Assembly (NCBI GenBank): GCA_023436225.1
Contig: JAEZKA010000033.1
Span: 1 to 64,000 of the forward strand
Direction: 5' to 3'
Length of the DNA stretch: 64,000 bases
Origin: Bacillota bacterium
GTDB lineage: Bacteria; Bacillota; Clostridia; Lachnospirales; Lachnospiraceae
Below the pieces are notes generated by a model. The model was not told the DNA's origin, ran no database searches, and saw only the letters and a list, made by a program, of their open reading frames with translations. The position numbers and the translations under genes are program-made. Each line of letters opens with the position of its first letter. Positions within the stretch are counted from its first letter, which is position 1. Of this stretch, positions 61,731-64,000 are shown one piece after another.

Positions 61731-62400
61731 TTTGCTTTCCCCTCTCTCTGCTCCGATCTTTCGAGAAATAACCCATCGTATAAATCATAAGAATTGATAA
61801 GACGATCAACAACAGAACCCAGATGATTGCTTCCCTCTGGCTCCTCTCCTGTATTGCCATATAGATTGCCAAGGGCATCGTCTGAGTCCTTCCCGGTATA
61901 TTTCCTGCAATCATAAGAGTTGCTCCAAATTCACCGAGAGCCCTTGCAAAAGCAAGAATGGTTCCGGACACAATCCCGGGTAATGCATTCGGCATACAGA
62001 CCCTCCAAAAGATGACCGGCTCTGATAAGCCTAGAATTCGTGCCGCATCGATTAGCTTAGAATCCAGTTGCTCAAAGGAGGCTTTAGCGGAACGATACAT
62101 TAAGGGAAAGGCTACTACAACAGCTGCTAGTATTGCTGCGGATCTTGTGAACACAATTTGAATTCCGATTTTCCAAAGATAGCTTCCGATTATACCATTC
62201 TTGCCGAGCAGTAATAATAAGAGGAAGCCGACAACAGTAGGAGGTAATACCAACGGCAACGTGAACAGAGTATCGAACAGCTTTCTTAATCTGCCGGTGG
62301 AGATTACTATCCTATGGGCAGTGTAGATTCCCAGAAAAAAAGTAATCACAGTAGCCGGTATTGCAGTGCTTAGTGAAATCCATAAGGGAGACCAGTCCAT
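61714..62400 (-). CDS. modB: Molybdate ABC importer permease
   Basis: A 228-residue permease with five or six spans and the EAA loop AARILGLSEPVIFWRVCMPNALPGIVSG (about 140-167). The DWSPLWISLSTAIPAT start is typical of ModB. The gene is between modA and modC. Confidence 0.94.
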   Translation of the reverse strand: MDWSPLWISLSTAIPATVITFFLGIYTAHRIVISTGRLRKLFDTLFTLPLVLPPTVVGFLLLLLLGKNGIIGSYLWKIGIQIVFTRSAAILAAVVVAFPLMYRSAKASFEQLDSKLIDAARILGLSEPVIFWRVCMPNALPGIVSGTILAFARALGEFGATLMIAGNIPGRTQTMPLAIYMAIQERSQREAIIWVLLLIVLSILMIYTMGYFSKDRSRERGKQNELEG

Positions 62401-62414
62401 AACTTACCTCCGTT

Positions 62415-63221
62415 CTACTTGATGATGCCAAAGCCATATTCTTCGAATATGACCTCTGCCTCGGTGGAGCTAAGGAAGCGAAGAAAATCCTTAGCCTGTG
62501 TCTCAAGCTCTGTCTCCGCGATGATAGCTGCCGGATAAGTAATCGGACTATGGCTGCCCTCCGGTGCTGTTTCCACTATTTCCACCGTGTCCTCCTTCAT
62601 CGCATCCGTTACATACACCACTCCTACCTCAGCATTTCCCGCACTTACCCACGCCAAGACCTCAGAGACATCCTTCCCATACGTCGTTTTTTCTTTAATT
62701 TTCTCCAAGTTACCCAGTTTCTCAAACACTTCCATTGCATACTGACCAACCGGAACAGAAGCAGGATCGCCCAACGCTATCACCGTTGCTTTTTGTACAT
62801 CCTCAAAGCTTGTAATAATCGTCTGATCTATCTTCGGTACAATCAAAGCGAGTTCATTCTGAAGCAGATCCACCCTGCTGTCATTCATAATCAGACCGTC
62901 TTCTTCCAGGGAAGCCATCTGCTTCTGTGAGGCACTCAGAAAGACATCAATTGGGGCCCCCTCCCTAATCTGTTGCTCCAAGGTACCTGAACCTGCGAAG
63001 GTGAAGCACAGTTTAACATCTGGGTTTTGTTCTGAATAAACAGCTTTAAGCTCTTTTAATACGGGCTCCAGGCTGGCTGCAGCTCCAACCATAAGCTCTA
63101 GCTGCTCCTGCCCACGAGTACAACCGGTTAAGGAACTGCTCATTATTACATAAGACAGCAGTACATGATAAATTACTCCCCACTCCATCTTAAAAAACCC
63201 TATCTTCCTTCGTAGCTTCAT
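62415..63221 (-). CDS. modA: Molybdate-binding lipoprotein
   Basis: A 268-residue lipoprotein; a signal sequence ends in the lipobox LTGC. The mature protein has the ModA pattern: VGAAASLEPVLKEL, CFTFAGSGTLEQQIREGAPIDVFLSAS, and GNAEVGVVYVTDA. The ATG at 63219-63221 has AGGGGG before it; the longer frame begins at a TTG two codons earlier. It is the first gene of modABC, and its leader holds a terminator hairpin. Confidence 0.93.
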   Translation of the reverse strand: MKLRRKIGFFKMEWGVIYHVLLSYVIMSSSLTGCTRGQEQLELMVGAAASLEPVLKELKAVYSEQNPDVKLCFTFAGSGTLEQQIREGAPIDVFLSASQKQMASLEEDGLIMNDSRVDLLQNELALIVPKIDQTIITSFEDVQKATVIALGDPASVPVGQYAMEVFEKLGNLEKIKEKTTYGKDVSEVLAWVSAGNAEVGVVYVTDAMKEDTVEIVETAPEGSHSPITYPAAIIAETELETQAKDFLRFLSSTEAEVIFEEYGFGIIK

Positions 63222-63330
63222 ATCCAATCCCCCTATTCACAGCATGTAAGCTAATGATTAAGTGATAACAAGCCATCCGTCTATATTCCAGCCAAAGAAA
63301 GCTACACGCACTTTTTCTTTAAAGGAATAA

Positions 63331-63361
63331 CAAAAGGCGCCTTAGATAAACTAAGACGCCT
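63331..63361 (-). terminator. Leader terminator (attenuator candidate) of modABC
   Basis: Minus strand: AGGCGTCTTAG (63351-63361) pairs with CTAAGGCGCCT (63335-63345) with one U-G, then TTTTGTTATT. It lies about 65 nt downstream of the promoter and 110 bp before modA. Confidence 0.72.
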
Positions 63362-63425
63362 CTGTCGACACATGACATTATATTCACTTTGTAATAATTA
63401 ACCAAAACACAATAAATTAGAGGTA

Positions 63426-63455
63426 ATTATACACACACCTATTTTAATTTGTCAA
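63426..63455 (-). promoter_or_regulatory. Promoter of modABC
   Basis: Minus strand: TTGACA (63450-63455), 18-bp spacer, TATAAT (63426-63431): a full vegetative promoter. Confidence 0.82.
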
Positions 63456-63499
63456 GAACATAATAAAAAACTTGGCAGAACATAAGAAAAGCTTACAAG

Positions 63500-64000
63500 T
63501 CATCGGATTGGGCAAACTCCGGTTTCGCATTCCTTATCATGAAGCTCTCTTTCCTCAGAATCATCCAGGGCTGCCAGCAGCTCATAGTCGATGGCCTTCA
63601 CCTTTTTCATTCGCTCCTCATAATCCTCCCTGGTTGTGCATTCATAGGGAAGCAGAGGATACGTCTCCTCCATTAGCGGCAGAAAAGTGATCCCTACCGT
63701 ATATTCAAAGTTATCATATAACCACCCGGCTACGTCCTCCCATTCATGCTCTCTTACATGCACTGTAATTGAAGTATTATGATCGGACCAGTAAAGCATG
63801 GAAAGCTTATAAAGCTCTAGCTGTTCTATCGCTCCAACTTCATATTTTGTCCTTCCCTTTGGAGCCTTTATCGGGAACTCAATCACCTTAACGGTGCCTT
63901 CTTCTCCCAAGGTTCCATTCTCATCATAGATGGGATAGCTGCCCTGGGCTGCAATCATCCTATATAAGGGATCGGATGCAGAGATTCTAATTCTTCTGAT
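63500..64000 (-). CDS. nrdJ: Class II (B12-dependent) ribonucleoside-triphosphate reductase, C-terminal part
   Basis: The last 166 codons of a gene that runs off the right edge; the frame is open to base 64000 (reading ...RIRISASDPLYRMIAAQG). It resembles adenosylcobalamin-dependent RTPR: DHNTSITVHVREHEW, VGITFLPLMEETYPLLPYE. The C-terminal redox cysteine pair is CETGVC, spaced like the Lactobacillus enzyme's tail cysteines. It makes dNTPs without oxygen. No terminator is clear after it; the modABC promoter begins 45 bp downstream. Confidence 0.85.
   Translation of the reverse strand: MRRIRISASDPLYRMIAAQGSYPIYDENGTLGEEGTVKVIEFPIKAPKGRTKYEVGAIEQLELYKLSMLYWSDHNTSITVHVREHEWEDVAGWLYDNFEYTVGITFLPLMEETYPLLPYECTTREDYEERMKKVKAIDYELLAALDDSEERELHDKECETGVCPIR

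Overview
The window looks like a chromosomal segment of an anaerobic, endospore-forming, nitrogen-fixing member of the Clostridia, most likely Lachnospirales (the Lachnoclostridium/Anaerocolumna neighbourhood). This placement is inferred from several signs: low GC; strong AGGAGG ribosome sites; T-box and THF riboswitches; a cotJABC spore-coat operon; a PPi-type phosphofructokinase; a class II ribonucleotide reductase; and a nif cluster laid out as in Clostridium pasteurianum.

Region by region: 1-1.0 kb holds the start of the str operon (rpsL, then rpsG running off the edge) on the minus strand. 1.2-7 kb has a WYL regulator, an MFS exporter behind a candidate leader-peptide attenuator, a Trp T-box controlling an alternative tryptophan synthase beta chain, and a MATE exporter. 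7.3-13.4 kb has the primary sigma factor with a PlsC-like acyltransferase, a cell-wall hydrolase, PPi-phosphofructokinase, a MIF-like tautomerase, and a folate ECF component under a THF riboswitch. 13.8-17.1 kb is a three-gene ABC importer under a second Trp T-box, probably a tryptophan importer. 17.3-29.4 kb carries a VanZ/RDD membrane protein, cotJABC, a lipid kinase with a VanZ protein, a PD-(D/E)XK plus XPD-type helicase, a UvrD-like helicase and gltX. A 178-bp tandem structural repeat lies at 29.5-29.9 kb. 30-35 kb is a four-gene MacB/FtsX-type ABC operon with a large CARDB-like surface protein. 35-42 kb holds an AI-2E family permease, a cytidylate-kinase-like protein, and a MoxR-DUF58-transglutaminase operon. 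42-49 kb has a PrsA-like foldase, a tiny Asn/Ser/Lys-rich protein, TrkA/TrkH potassium uptake, a DUF3298 protein and PutP.

The last 14 kb is the coherent accessory block, all on the minus strand. The order of transcription is modA-modB-modC, then nifH-nifI1-nifI2-nifD-nifK-nifE-nifN-B-fdx-nifV(omega)-nifV(alpha). Molybdate import, Fe protein, MoFe protein, PII-type switch-off, cofactor scaffold and NifB (fused), a thioredoxin-like [2Fe-2S] ferredoxin and a split homocitrate synthase are all present. No nifA, nifS or nifU is seen. Both the modA and nifH leaders hold an intrinsic-terminator hairpin between promoter and gene, followed by the same U-rich tail, suggesting that both operons are controlled by antitermination.

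Starts were moved from the longest open frame where a Shine-Dalgarno site clearly favoured an internal start. Promoters, hairpins and terminators were read by eye and have not been folded or tested. Family assignments come from motif recognition, not database searches.
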